A stretch of 64,000 nt of DNA from an uncultured Bacilli bacterium (GTDB taxonomy: Bacteria > Bacillota_I > Bacilli_A > RF39 > UBA660), in NCBI GenBank assembly GCA_947632085.1, contig CANRNY010000005.1, positions 1 through 64,000 of the forward strand, given 5' to 3'. Shown piece by piece: positions 35,811 through 44,841 of this stretch. A model generated the notes under the pieces. That model was not told the origin of the DNA. It saw only the letters and a list, made by a program, of their open reading frames with translations, and did not search any database. Every line of letters starts with the position of its first letter. The stretch's first letter is position 1. A program made the translations under genes and the position numbers.

Positions 35811-36374
35811 GTGAAAAAAAGTAAAAAAGAAATAGAAAAAGTGGAGAATGAACAACAAGAAGAAAAAAAAGAAATTTCAAAGTTTGTTAAGTTTTTAAAA
35901 GAATTAATTCCTTATGTTGTTATATTATTAGTTGTAGTAATTGTTAGAGTTTATTTTTATACACCAATTGTTGTAAGTGGACCTAGTATGAATCCAACTT
36001 TAGATGGTGGGGAAGTAATGATTTTAGATAAAAGAGCTAAAATAAATCGTTTTGATATTGTTGTTGTAGATATTGGAACAGAAGTAATTATTAAAAGAGT
36101 TATTGCTTTACCTGGAGAAACTATTCAATGTGAAAATGATAAGGTTTATGTAAATCATCATTTACAAGAAGAAGATTGGAGTAAAGGTACTACTTGTTCA
36201 GTTGAAAGTATGGAATTTAAGTATGAATTAGGAGACGATGAATACTTTGTAATGGGTGATAATCGTAGTAATTCAACAGATAGTAGAATAATAGGTCCAG
36301 TTAAAAAAGATCAAATAAAAGGTAAAACTCATTTAATTCTTTATCCTTTTAATAAATTTGGTAATGTTAAATAA
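35811..36374 (+). CDS. lepB: signal peptidase I
   Basis: About 188 aa. GTG at 35811 is preferred because AAAGGTGAT sits at the right distance and a TAAAAT -10 (35789-35794) overlaps the upstream ATG at 35793. A Lys/Glu-rich cytoplasmic N-terminus precedes one membrane helix (YVVILLVVVIVRVYF). The catalytic Ser is in GPSMNPTLDGGE, the general-base Lys in IIKRVIALPGE, and GDNRSNSTDSR is the conserved box. It removes signal peptides at the outer membrane face. Position between the adhesin and a sortase recalls the dedicated SipA-type peptidases of pilus loci, but it may be the general enzyme. Confidence 0.95.
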   Translation: MKKSKKEIEKVENEQQEEKKEISKFVKFLKELIPYVVILLVVVIVRVYFYTPIVVSGPSMNPTLDGGEVMILDKRAKINRFDIVVVDIGTEVIIKRVIALPGETIQCENDKVYVNHHLQEEDWSKGTTCSVESMEFKYELGDDEYFVMGDNRSNSTDSRIIGPVKKDQIKGKTHLILYPFNKFGNVK

Positions 36375-36409
36375 AAATACATTCATTGTTTTTCAATGAA
36401 TGTATTTTA
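36375..36409. terminator. bidirectional terminator
   Basis: Fifteen-base-pair inverted repeat, AAAATACATTCATTG and its complement, loop of four, between convergent lepB and sortase genes. Confidence 0.85.
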
Positions 36410-37345
36410 GTTTACTTTATCTAATAAAAGAATTGTAACATGATAACCATTAGATGAATTACAAGTATATAAAGCAAGTGAGTAGTCAGTATCAAAAATT
36501 ATGTTACGACCATCTTCTGTTAATAGTTTATCTTTTGTATTATAACCATTTGTTTTTTCTTTAATAACATATGTATCAATTGTTTTATTAGGATTTTTTA
36601 TATAAATATAATTACCAATTTTTTCTTTTTTAATAATATCGAAACCTTGACTAGCATGATCTGCAATTATTGATATATTAGGATATTCAATTATTGCACC
36701 ACTATCTTTGTTATCAACATATTCTTGAGCTTCTTCAGTTGAAGTTGGTTCATATAAGGCAATTGAATATAATGATTCAAAGAAGATACGACCAGAATCA
36801 CCAAGTTTTTTAGAATCGTTTAAAATACGATTTTCAATACTTATATTATTATCAGTATTAGTTGATTTATTAGTATTAGATGAAGTTTTTGGTTTTGGTT
36901 TATTTACTTGTTGATTTTTTAATATTGTAAGATTAGCTTCTTTTTCTAAAGTATTATTTATATTATCTTTAAAAGTTATTTTGATAAGATATGTACCTGG
37001 TAAATAGTAATTATTCATTTCTGGTAGTGTATATTCATAAGTTATTTCTGCCGGTAAATTATTAATGCTTTGAATAAAATCAGTTATTTTATAGTTTGTT
37101 TTTTCTATAATAGTTAAATTAGTTAATGTTATATCTGTTTGATATAGTTTAGTACTATTATTTGTTTCATTAAATATATTTGGCATACTATCAGAGATTA
37201 ATTTAGAGTTTTTAACTTCATTTACAATATAACTTTTTTCATGTTGATTATTAATAGTAATATAACATAATAAGATAAAAGAGATTGCACTAAAAAGCAA
37301 TAATAAACTTGTTTTAAAAAATGGCATAAATTTCTCTTTTTTCAT
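36407..37345 (-). CDS. sortase with extracytoplasmic Ig-like domain
   Basis: 312 aa; AAAGGGGGAT before the ATG. A membrane helix (~10-30) is followed by an Ig-like/DUF5011-type domain (~75-145), an Asn/Ser/Thr linker and a sortase beta-barrel (~195-312). Catalytic His230 (IADHAS) and Cys295 (LYTC) are present. The position normally held by the catalytic Arg, 7-8 residues after Cys, is His302 (SSNGYHVTI). The extra domain and this replacement set it apart from classical SrtA-C. It probably attaches the neighbouring adhesin and the NPETSD protein at 18778 to the wall. Convergent with lepB. Confidence 0.82.
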   Translation of the reverse strand: MKKEKFMPFFKTSLLLLFSAISFILLCYITINNQHEKSYIVNEVKNSKLISDSMPNIFNETNNSTKLYQTDITLTNLTIIEKTNYKITDFIQSINNLPAEITYEYTLPEMNNYYLPGTYLIKITFKDNINNTLEKEANLTILKNQQVNKPKPKTSSNTNKSTNTDNNISIENRILNDSKKLGDSGRIFFESLYSIALYEPTSTEEAQEYVDNKDSGAIIEYPNISIIADHASQGFDIIKKEKIGNYIYIKNPNKTIDTYVIKEKTNGYNTKDKLLTEDGRNIIFDTDYSLALYTCNSSNGYHVTILLLDKVN

Positions 37346-37688
37346 AAAAAACTATCCCCCTTTTAGTTTTTATGAATATTCAGTGTTATTATGTGCTTTT
37401 TGGGCAGATAATTAACTGTGACTAATATATTATGTTATTGGCCTTTTTTTGTCAAATTTTACTTATTTCTTGATAAAATTAGGGAATTGTGAATTTAGTA
37501 AAAAAAAGTATATTTTAAATGTAATTTGTTTTAACGATTAATGAAAAAATTATGATATAATAAAAAATAGTTATGAACAAAATTATTTGGTGGTGAAGTT
37601 AGAAATTATAAACTATAACTTGAAAGAAAGTTAATAAATTTCTAACGAAATAATAGCAGTTCAAAATATTAGAATAAATGTAAATAAT
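37346..37688. other. intergenic region with hairpin and promoter-like sequence
   Basis: No gene seen. A TATGATATAAT promoter-like element (TATAAT 37556-37561) lies in AT-rich DNA. A 10-bp inverted repeat GTTAGAAATT (37598-37607) / AATTTCTAAC (37637-37646) encloses a second small stem (AACTT 37617-37621 / AAGTT 37628-37632). It may be the old rbgA operon promoter plus the end of an inserted element. Confidence 0.5.
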
Positions 37689-37711
37689 ATGAATGAAAAT
37701 AAAACAAACAT
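37685..37711 (+). repeat. 27-nt direct repeat, copy 1 (rbgA 5' end)
   Basis: Identical to 38427-38453, which spans the rbgA start codon and first eight codons; similarity fades after 37719. Confidence 0.9.
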
Positions 37712-37763
37712 TAACTATGCGATACGGATTTATGGAAATACCTTAACAAATCTCTATAAATAA
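37689..37763 (+). pseudogene. severed 5' fragment of rbgA
   Basis: ATG and first nine codons (MNENKTNIN) equal those of rbgA at 38431 apart from one silent change. The frame then diverges into unrelated sequence and stops after 24 codons. It looks like the original gene start left behind when DNA entered the rbgA 5' end. Confidence 0.65.
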
Positions 37764-37823
37764 AGGAATCTATTGAAAAAAGTTTTTACATTTTTGAAAA
37801 AATTATAGATTGGAGATGAGATA

Positions 37824-38429
37824 ATGAAAAAATCAGAAGACCAAAACAATTTATTAATATATAAAAATAAAGATGGTAATATAGTTGTTGATGCCATTTA
37901 TAAAGATGAAACTCTATGGCTTACCCAAAAAGGAATGGCTAAAGTTTTTGATGTTGGAGTATCGGCAATTTCAAAACATTTGAAAAATATATTTGATGAT
38001 GAAGAATTAAATGAGAGTATGGTTGTTTCCAAAATGGAAAATACCACTCAACATGGAGCGATTAAAGAAAAAACACAAACAAATGAAGTTAAAATTTATA
38101 ATCTTGATGCTATAATTGCAGTTGGTTATCGAGTTAATTCTAAAAAAGCAACTGAATTTAGAATATGGGCAACTAAAGTACTTAAAGAATATATGATAAA
38201 AGGGTTTGCCTTAAATGATGATATATTTATAAATGCAACGGATAAATTATTAAAATTTAGAGAAAAAAATATTTTGACTCATTCTGGTAAGATAAATCAT
38301 AAAGAAGCAATAGATAAAGCTGAGAGTGAATATGAAAAATATAGGGTAATTCAAGATCAAAAATATATATCTTCGATGGATGAATTTTACAATAAATATC
38401 TAAAAGAAAGTAATAATTATGGTGATTAA
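37824..38429 (+). CDS. RhuM/Bro-N-like protein with internal deletion
   Basis: 201 aa; GGAGATGAG before the ATG. Residues ~1-130 match the N-terminal DNA-binding part of the RhuM (virulence RhuM/toxin Fic-associated) family: ETLWLTQKGMAKVF..., YRVNSKKATEFRIWATKVLKEYMIKGFALND. Residues ~132-195 match the extreme C-terminus (LTHSGKINHKEAIDKAESEY.KYRVIQD). The ~140-residue middle of the usual ~330-aa protein is missing, so it is probably an in-frame remnant or a minimal form. These genes often travel with mobile elements. It lies between the duplicated rbgA starts. Confidence 0.75.
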   Translation: MKKSEDQNNLLIYKNKDGNIVVDAIYKDETLWLTQKGMAKVFDVGVSAISKHLKNIFDDEELNESMVVSKMENTTQHGAIKEKTQTNEVKIYNLDAIIAVGYRVNSKKATEFRIWATKVLKEYMIKGFALNDDIFINATDKLLKFREKNILTHSGKINHKEAIDKAESEYEKYRVIQDQKYISSMDEFYNKYLKESNNYGD

Positions 38430-38453
38430 TATGAATGAAAATAAAACAAACAT
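38427..38453 (+). repeat. 27-nt direct repeat, copy 2 (rbgA start)
   Basis: Identical to 37685-37711; the two copies flank the rhuM segment. Confidence 0.9.
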
Positions 38454-39294
38454 CAACCATTATCCTGGTCATATGGCAAAAACTAAGAGGTTACTTAAAG
38501 AGAAATATGACTTAATAGATATTGTTTATGAAGTAATAGATGCCAGGTGTCCTTTATCTTCTAAAATAAAGGATATTGATGAATTATTAAAAGATAAACC
38601 AAGAATACTTATTATGAGTAAGAAGGATTTATGTGATTTAAAGGTTACTAATAAGTGGGTTAAGTATTATGAAGATAAAGGTTATTATGTTATTTTAACT
38701 AATTTAAATGAAAATAATAGTGTTCAAAGTATTATAGATATTTCACAGAAGATTACGGAAAAGATTCAAGAAAAAAGAGAAAGTAAAGGGTTGAATAGAA
38801 AAGAAATTAGAGCTTTGGTAGTAGGAATACCAAATGTTGGTAAATCTACTTTAATTAATAGAATGGTAGGAAGAAAAGTAGCTATTACGGGTAATACGCC
38901 AGGAGTAACAAAGAGTTTAGCGTGGTTAAAGACTAATAGTAATATATTATTACTTGATAGTCCTGGTATTTTATGGCCAAAGTTAGATAATGAAGAAGTA
39001 GCTTTAAATTTAGCAAGTATTGCGGCGATACCAAGAGATGTATTACCAGTAGATAAAGTAGCTATTCATATTTTAAATAAGCTTGATAAGTATTATAATG
39101 ATATTTTAAGGGATAGATATAATTTAGAAAGTGTAGATAATGATGATTTAGTTAGTGTTTATGAACATATTGGTAGGAAGATAGGAGCGATTATATCTGG
39201 GGGAGAAGTAGATTATGATCGTGTTAGTAAAGCTATTTTAGATGATGTTAAAAATGAACGAATTAAGAATGTTACTTTTGATAGGATTGATTAG
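38431..39294 (+). CDS. rbgA: ribosome biogenesis GTPase RbgA
   Basis: About 287 aa from ATG 38431 (GGTGATT upstream). N-terminal NHYPGHMAKTKR is the RbgA/YlqF signature. Circularly permuted G motifs: G4 MSKKDL, G1 GIPNVGKST, G2 region GVTKS, G3 DSPGI. It binds the 50S precursor and drives late assembly. First gene of a run rbgA - helical protein - rnhB - ltaS-type - topA with tiny gaps. Its 5' end is duplicated upstream. Confidence 0.96.
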   Translation: MNENKTNINHYPGHMAKTKRLLKEKYDLIDIVYEVIDARCPLSSKIKDIDELLKDKPRILIMSKKDLCDLKVTNKWVKYYEDKGYYVILTNLNENNSVQSIIDISQKITEKIQEKRESKGLNRKEIRALVVGIPNVGKSTLINRMVGRKVAITGNTPGVTKSLAWLKTNSNILLLDSPGILWPKLDNEEVALNLASIAAIPRDVLPVDKVAIHILNKLDKYYNDILRDRYNLESVDNDDLVSVYEHIGRKIGAIISGGEVDYDRVSKAILDDVKNERIKNVTFDRID

Positions 39295-39296
39295 AG

Positions 39297-39938
39297 ATGA
39301 ATGATGCATTTAAAGAGTTATTTAATTCTAAATTAAAATTAAAAGAGTTAGATGTAGGACTACAAAAAGAATTTTTACAAGCTATATCTAAGTATTTAGA
39401 TCATGGACGTAAGGATGAAATTAATGGTCGAACTTTAGGATTTGTATTAAAACAATTAGATAGTTTAACGACTTTTTTAGATAGTGTAGGATATAATAAT
39501 GAAGAGATGGTAAGAATTATTACTAATTTACCAACAATTCTTAATACAGTTGATGACTTATATAATAAGTATTTGTTATTAGGTGTTTTAGAGAATTATC
39601 AAAAAAATGATTTACGTCGTGAAAAATTACTTAACAAAACTAAAGATTTTATGGTAGGATTTAATAAGATATATGCAAGATATAAGTTAGTGTGTGAATC
39701 AGGTTATGAGAGATTAAGTTGGAATGTACTGGTTCATGCTTCTGATCGAGAATTTTGTAGTATTTTTGTAAGGGGAACGTATAAGAAACATTATCAGATG
39801 TTTTCTAATCCAACGGAAGTAATGAAGTGGTTAGAGAGTGTAGATTCAAGTGAATTTGATATTGAATCAGCTAAAAATTGGGAAGTTAACAAGGAGTTAG
39901 TCGGCAGATATGAAAAAAGAAGTAAAGGAATTAGTTGA
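39297..39938 (+). CDS. helical protein of unknown function between rbgA and rnhB
   Basis: 213 aa, starting 2 nt after the rbgA stop and overlapping rnhB by 29 nt. Mostly alpha-helical, no membrane segment. The stretch YNNEEMVRIITNLPTIL...LLGVLEN is reminiscent of mTERF helical repeats (a helix with xxPxxL), a weak likeness only. The C-terminal part has several Cys/Trp/Tyr residues. Tight coupling suggests an RNA- or ribosome-linked role. Confidence 0.6.
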   Translation: MNDAFKELFNSKLKLKELDVGLQKEFLQAISKYLDHGRKDEINGRTLGFVLKQLDSLTTFLDSVGYNNEEMVRIITNLPTILNTVDDLYNKYLLLGVLENYQKNDLRREKLLNKTKDFMVGFNKIYARYKLVCESGYERLSWNVLVHASDREFCSIFVRGTYKKHYQMFSNPTEVMKWLESVDSSEFDIESAKNWEVNKELVGRYEKRSKGIS

Positions 39939-40563
39939 TTTATTAAAATATGAAAAAGAATTGTATGATAAAGGAATTACATTAATTGCTGGAGTTGATG
40001 AAGCTGGACGAGGGCCTTTAGTAGGACCGGTTGTAGCGGGTGCTGTTATTTTACCTAAAAATTATGAGTTAGAGGGTTTAATTGATAGTAAACAACTGAC
40101 AGAGAAAAAAAGAGAAAAGTATTATGATATAATTATGCATGATGCAATAGCTGTTGGAGTAGGAGTTGTCGATGCTAAAAAGATAGATGAAATAAATATT
40201 TTAGAAGCAAGTAGATTGGCAATGAAACTAGCTATTGAAGATTTAAAAGTTAAACCAGAATATGTCTTAAGTGATGCGATGAAACTTAATAATATAGATA
40301 TACCGTATACGGATATAGTTCATGGGGATGCGTTATCTTTGTCGATTGCAGCAGGGAGTGTAATTGCTAAAGTTACGAGGGATAGAATGATGTATGAATT
40401 AGATAAAAAGTATCCTGAGTATGGTTTTGCGAAACATAAGGGATATCCAACGAAATTACATTTAGAAAATATCAAAAAATATGGATTATTAGAAAATTAT
40501 AGGTTTACATATAAGCCAGTTAGTGATTTAATTAAAGAGGTAAAGGGAGTTGTAAGAAAATGA
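39910..40563 (+). CDS. rnhB: ribonuclease HII
   Basis: 217 aa. GVDEAGRGPLVGPVVAGAVIL holds the first catalytic Asp/Glu; Asp residues follow in DSKQLTEKKR, LSDAMKL and AKVTRDRMM. YPEYGFAKHKGYPTKLH is the typical C-terminal box. It removes ribonucleotides and RNA primers from DNA. AAGGAG lies inside the preceding gene. The stop overlaps the next start by 4 nt. Confidence 0.96.
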   Translation: MKKEVKELVDLLKYEKELYDKGITLIAGVDEAGRGPLVGPVVAGAVILPKNYELEGLIDSKQLTEKKREKYYDIIMHDAIAVGVGVVDAKKIDEINILEASRLAMKLAIEDLKVKPEYVLSDAMKLNNIDIPYTDIVHGDALSLSIAAGSVIAKVTRDRMMYELDKKYPEYGFAKHKGYPTKLHLENIKKYGLLENYRFTYKPVSDLIKEVKGVVRK

Positions 40564-42680
40564 GAATATTTTATAATAATGTATTTAAAAATTATTTTTT
40601 ATTAACGATTACGTTATTGGCTGAAGAGATTATTTTTAGAACAGTTACTAAGTTAACAATATTTGATTGGACATTACTTAGAACTTTTATTGGAATAAAT
40701 ATTATTGCATTAATATGTGCTGCTTTATTTTCATTCTTTGGAAGAATAGGAAGTAATATTTTAAGTGTAATAGCGGCATTAGCTCTTTCAATATATTCAG
40801 TAGCTCAAGCAGGATTTAAGAATTTTATTGGAGTATTTATGTCATTTGGTACTTCATCTCAGGTTGGAGCTGTTAAGGAGTATATTGGAGATTATCTTAA
40901 TAGTTTTCATTGGACTTATTGGTTAATTTTAATACCTGCGGGAGTACTAATATTATTCTATATTTTATTTGATCATCGTATTAAGGTATTAGAAAGAAAC
41001 GATGCAATTGATTTTTCTGATAAGTTTGATTCAGAAGAAAGAAAGCAATTAAATGATAAAGCATTTGCTAAAAAGAAAAGAAAAAGAATGATAAATAGTA
41101 AAATAAATGCGATAGTTGTAGCTGTTTTATTTGGCGTAGCTTATTACTTTTCTTTAACAGTAGCATTTATGCAAAATCCTTTACAAATAGAACCAACAAG
41201 ACAATTATTTACTCATCCTGATATTCCAGATATAGCAATGAGTCAATTTGGTCCTAGTATGTATTTATTTGTTGATGTTAAGTCACTTTTATTACCTAGT
41301 CAAGAAATGGAAGAAAGTACTTATGATAAAGGGTATGTAAAGAAAGAACAAGTTATTAGTGATTATACAAGAAAAATTGATGATACTTTATGGGAACAAG
41401 TAGCTAATAATGAAACAAAAGCTAATTATAAAAGATTAAATAATTATTTTTTAAGTCAAGAAATTACTGATAAAAATGATTATACTGGTATTTTTAAAGA
41501 TAAGAATTTAATTGTTATTATGATGGAATCAACTAATACAATAGTTTTAGATGAAAGATATTTCCCTAATATGCATAAGTTATATACTGAAGGATGGGCT
41601 TGGACAAATAATTATAGTCCACGTAATTCATGTTCTACAGGTAATAATGAAATGAGTGGTATGGTTTCATTATTTACAATAAATAATAGTTGTACAGCTA
41701 ATAATTATCGTAAGAATGTCTATCCAGAAGCAATCTTTAATTTATTTAATAATGCTGATTATACAACAACAAGTTATCATAACTATACAGAACAATATTA
41801 TTATAGATCAACTATTCATAAGAATATGGGTAGTAGTCATTTCTATGGAGTTGAAGAACTTGGTATACCATATTCTAATGCTTATAAAGAATGGCCAAGT
41901 GATGTTGAATTAGTAGAAAAGATGTTAGAAAAGACTGAAGATCAAGATAGATTTATGGTATGGATGACTTCTGTTACAGCTCATCAACCATATACTATGA
42001 GTAGTGAATATGGTGATAAACACCTTGACTTATTTAAAGATACTGGTTATGATATTTCACTTAAGAGGTATATGTCTAAGTTAAAAGAATTTGATAATGC
42101 AATTGGTGCTTTACTTGATGGCTTAGAAAAACAAGGTAAATTAAATGATACGGTTATTGTATTATATGGTGATCATTATCCATATGGATTAAATAATAAA
42201 GTATTAAATTCATATTTTGATTATGATGTAACAAAACAATATGAAGTAGATAGAATACCATTTATTATTTATAATCCAGAGATTCAAGCTCAACAATTTG
42301 ATGAATATACAAGTTATCTTAATATAACACCAACAGTAGCAAATTTATTTGATTTAGATTATGATCCTAGATTGTATGCAGGTTATGATTTATTATCTAG
42401 TACTTATCCTGATCGTGTTGTATTTGCTAATGGTTCTTGGAAAGATAAAAAAGCATTCTATAATGCTTCAACAGGAAAAATTACTTATGAAAGAGATGAC
42501 GATACTTATACTGTTGATGAATTAAAAGAAATAAATAAAACAATTAGTGAAAAGATTTCAATGTCTAATTTAGCAATTAAAGTTAATTATTTTGACTATT
42601 TAGAAAAAGCTAAAGAAAAATATAGAGTAGAGACAGCTAAACCAGAAGAAAATACTAATAGTGAGGAAAAGACTGAATAG
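40560..42680 (+). CDS. LtaS-type lipoteichoic acid synthase family protein
   Basis: 706 aa. Five membrane helices in the first ~215 residues precede an extracellular sulfatase-fold domain. Thr360 in RNSCSTGNNEMSG is the expected nucleophile, Glu in MMESTN and Asp538/His539 in YGDHYPYG are metal ligands. The family polymerises glycerol phosphate from phosphatidylglycerol. C-terminal Glu/Lys/Thr tail. Translation coupled to rnhB (ATGA). Whether it makes LTA or acts as a primase/phosphoglycerol transferase is not decided by sequence. Confidence 0.9.
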   Translation: MRIFYNNVFKNYFLLTITLLAEEIIFRTVTKLTIFDWTLLRTFIGINIIALICAALFSFFGRIGSNILSVIAALALSIYSVAQAGFKNFIGVFMSFGTSSQVGAVKEYIGDYLNSFHWTYWLILIPAGVLILFYILFDHRIKVLERNDAIDFSDKFDSEERKQLNDKAFAKKKRKRMINSKINAIVVAVLFGVAYYFSLTVAFMQNPLQIEPTRQLFTHPDIPDIAMSQFGPSMYLFVDVKSLLLPSQEMEESTYDKGYVKKEQVISDYTRKIDDTLWEQVANNETKANYKRLNNYFLSQEITDKNDYTGIFKDKNLIVIMMESTNTIVLDERYFPNMHKLYTEGWAWTNNYSPRNSCSTGNNEMSGMVSLFTINNSCTANNYRKNVYPEAIFNLFNNADYTTTSYHNYTEQYYYRSTIHKNMGSSHFYGVEELGIPYSNAYKEWPSDVELVEKMLEKTEDQDRFMVWMTSVTAHQPYTMSSEYGDKHLDLFKDTGYDISLKRYMSKLKEFDNAIGALLDGLEKQGKLNDTVIVLYGDHYPYGLNNKVLNSYFDYDVTKQYEVDRIPFIIYNPEIQAQQFDEYTSYLNITPTVANLFDLDYDPRLYAGYDLLSSTYPDRVVFANGSWKDKKAFYNASTGKITYERDDDTYTVDELKEINKTISEKISMSNLAIKVNYFDYLEKAKEKYRVETAKPEENTNSEEKTE

Positions 42681-42717
42681 TTTATTTAATTGATATCATA
42701 AAGAAAGGAAACATAAT

Positions 42718-44739
42718 ATGAAGAAATTAGTTATAGTGGAATCTCCAAGTAAAAGTAAAACAATTGAAAAATATTTAGGAACTGATTATAAGGTAGTTGC
42801 TAGTATGGGACATATTAGAGATTTAGCTACAACTGGTAAATTTGGATTAGGTGTGGATGTTGAAAATGATTTTAAACCTTCATATATTCCAATGAAGGGT
42901 AAAAATAAAGTCATTAGTGAGTTAAAAAAATTAAGTAAAGAGTCTGAACACGTTTATTTAGCTACCGACCCTGACCGTGAAGGGGAAGCTATTAGTTGGC
43001 ATTTGAAAGAAGCTTTAGGGTTAAAAAAAGATTATGAAAGAGTTACTTTTAATGAAATAACCAAAGATGTTATTTTAGAGGCTTTTAATAATCCTCGTGA
43101 TATTGATATAGACTTAGTTAAGAGTCAAGAAACAAGAAGAATTTTAGATCGTATCATTGGTTTTAGATTGTCTAAATTAATGCAATCTAAAACCGGTGGT
43201 AAGAGTGCTGGTCGTGTTCAAAGTGTAGCGTTAAAATTAATTGTTGATCGTGAACGTGAGATTGAAGCCTTTATTCCAGAAGAATATTGGACGATTACGG
43301 CTTTATTTGACAAGATGGAAGCGCTAGCTGAGAAATATAAAGGCAAAAAATTAGAGATTAAAACAGAAGAAGAAACTCAACATATAATTGATTCTTTAGA
43401 TGAGTTATTTGAAATTACTAATATTGATTGTAAAGAAAAAGCTAAGAAAGGGGTAATGCCTTTTAAAACTAGTACTTTACAACAAACTGCTGTTAATAAA
43501 CTTAATTTTGCTAGTAGTAAAACAATGCGTATAGCACAAAAGTTATATGAAGGTGTGGATATAGGTAGTGAGACTGTAGGTTTAATTACTTATATGCGTA
43601 CAGATAGTGAAAGATTAAGTCCAGTGTTTATAAATGAAACGTTTAAATATATAAAAGAGACATATGGTGATAATTATGTAGGACATGTTAAAGTACCGAA
43701 AAAGAATGAAAATATGCAAGATGCGCATGAAGGTATAAGAGTAACAAGTGCTTATCGTACACCAGAAAGTATTAAAAAGTATTTATCTAATGATGAATAT
43801 AAATTATATAGTTTAATATATGCACGTAGTTTAGCTTGTTTAATGGCTGATGCTAAAGTTAAAGCAACGTCAGTTACTTTAATGAATAATGAATATGAAT
43901 TTAAAGCTAATGGTAGTATTTTAGTCTTTGATGGATATTTAAAGGTTTATGGTAATTATGAATCATCTGAAGATGTTGTATTACCTAATTTAGAAGGTAT
44001 TAAGACATTAAAAGCTGATGATGTAGTAAAAGAACAACATTTTACTAAACCAGCTCCTAGATATACTGAAAGTTCTTTAATTAAAGAATTAGAAAAACTA
44101 GGTATTGGAAGACCTTCAACTTATGCGACGATTATGGAAACAATAAAAGCGCGTGATTATGTAACTATTGAAGATAAGAAATTTGTTCCAACACCAATTG
44201 GAATTGAAACAACTGATAAGTTACAAGAAGGTTTTAGTGATATTATTAATGTTGAATATACAGCTAATATGGAAAATGAATTAGATGAGATAGCTGAAGC
44301 TAAGATTAATAATGTTCAAGTATTAAAAGATTTTTACAATAAATTTGAACCTTTAGTTGAGGATGCATTTAAGCATATGGAAAAGAAAGAAGCAACACCA
44401 ACAGGTGAAACTTGTCCAGAGTGTGGTAATCCATTAGTAGTAAGAAATGGACGTTATGGAGAGTTTATTGCATGTTCTAATTATCCAGAATGTAAATATA
44501 TTAAAAAAGAAGAAGTAGAAGTTAAGGAAGTAGGTACTTGTCCTAATTGTGGGGGAAAAATAGTTGAAAAGAAAAGCCGTAAAGGTAAAGTATTCTATGG
44601 ATGTAATAATTATCCAAAATGTAAGACAGCTTATTGGTATATACCAATAAATAGAATGTGTCCAGAATGTAATAATATGTTACTTGATAAAGGTAAAAAG
44701 ATTATTTGTAGTAATTGTGAATATGAAGAGGATAAATAA
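42718..44739 (+). CDS. topA: DNA topoisomerase I
   Basis: 673 aa; AAAGGAAA before the ATG. Toprim domain starts KKLVIVESPSKSKTIEKYL, with DPDREGEAISWH. The active-site Tyr292 is in GLITYMRTDS. Three C-terminal zinc ribbons (~570-673; CPECGNPLV..., CPNCGGKIV..., CPECNNMLL...). It relaxes negative supercoils. dprA, usually next to it in Bacilli, is absent here. Confidence 0.98.
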   Translation: MKKLVIVESPSKSKTIEKYLGTDYKVVASMGHIRDLATTGKFGLGVDVENDFKPSYIPMKGKNKVISELKKLSKESEHVYLATDPDREGEAISWHLKEALGLKKDYERVTFNEITKDVILEAFNNPRDIDIDLVKSQETRRILDRIIGFRLSKLMQSKTGGKSAGRVQSVALKLIVDREREIEAFIPEEYWTITALFDKMEALAEKYKGKKLEIKTEEETQHIIDSLDELFEITNIDCKEKAKKGVMPFKTSTLQQTAVNKLNFASSKTMRIAQKLYEGVDIGSETVGLITYMRTDSERLSPVFINETFKYIKETYGDNYVGHVKVPKKNENMQDAHEGIRVTSAYRTPESIKKYLSNDEYKLYSLIYARSLACLMADAKVKATSVTLMNNEYEFKANGSILVFDGYLKVYGNYESSEDVVLPNLEGIKTLKADDVVKEQHFTKPAPRYTESSLIKELEKLGIGRPSTYATIMETIKARDYVTIEDKKFVPTPIGIETTDKLQEGFSDIINVEYTANMENELDEIAEAKINNVQVLKDFYNKFEPLVEDAFKHMEKKEATPTGETCPECGNPLVVRNGRYGEFIACSNYPECKYIKKEEVEVKEVGTCPNCGGKIVEKKSRKGKVFYGCNNYPKCKTAYWYIPINRMCPECNNMLLDKGKKIICSNCEYEEDK

Positions 44740-44757
44740 AATTATCCTCTTTTTTTG
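44727..44757 (+). terminator. intrinsic terminator of topA
   Basis: AGAGGATAA / TTATCCTCT with seven T, including the stop codon. Confidence 0.85.
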
Positions 44758-44841
44758 TCTAGTAAGTGTTAGGTAAAGGTTTATTTATTGAAATTTATTT
44801 GGGGGTATTTTATACTTAAATTAATAATAGGGTGAAATGAT

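Noticed and set aside
35811..36374. signal peptidase as proof of a pilus locus
   Set aside because: It has all housekeeping motifs and could be the only LepB of the cell, so a dedicated role is kept as a hypothesis only.
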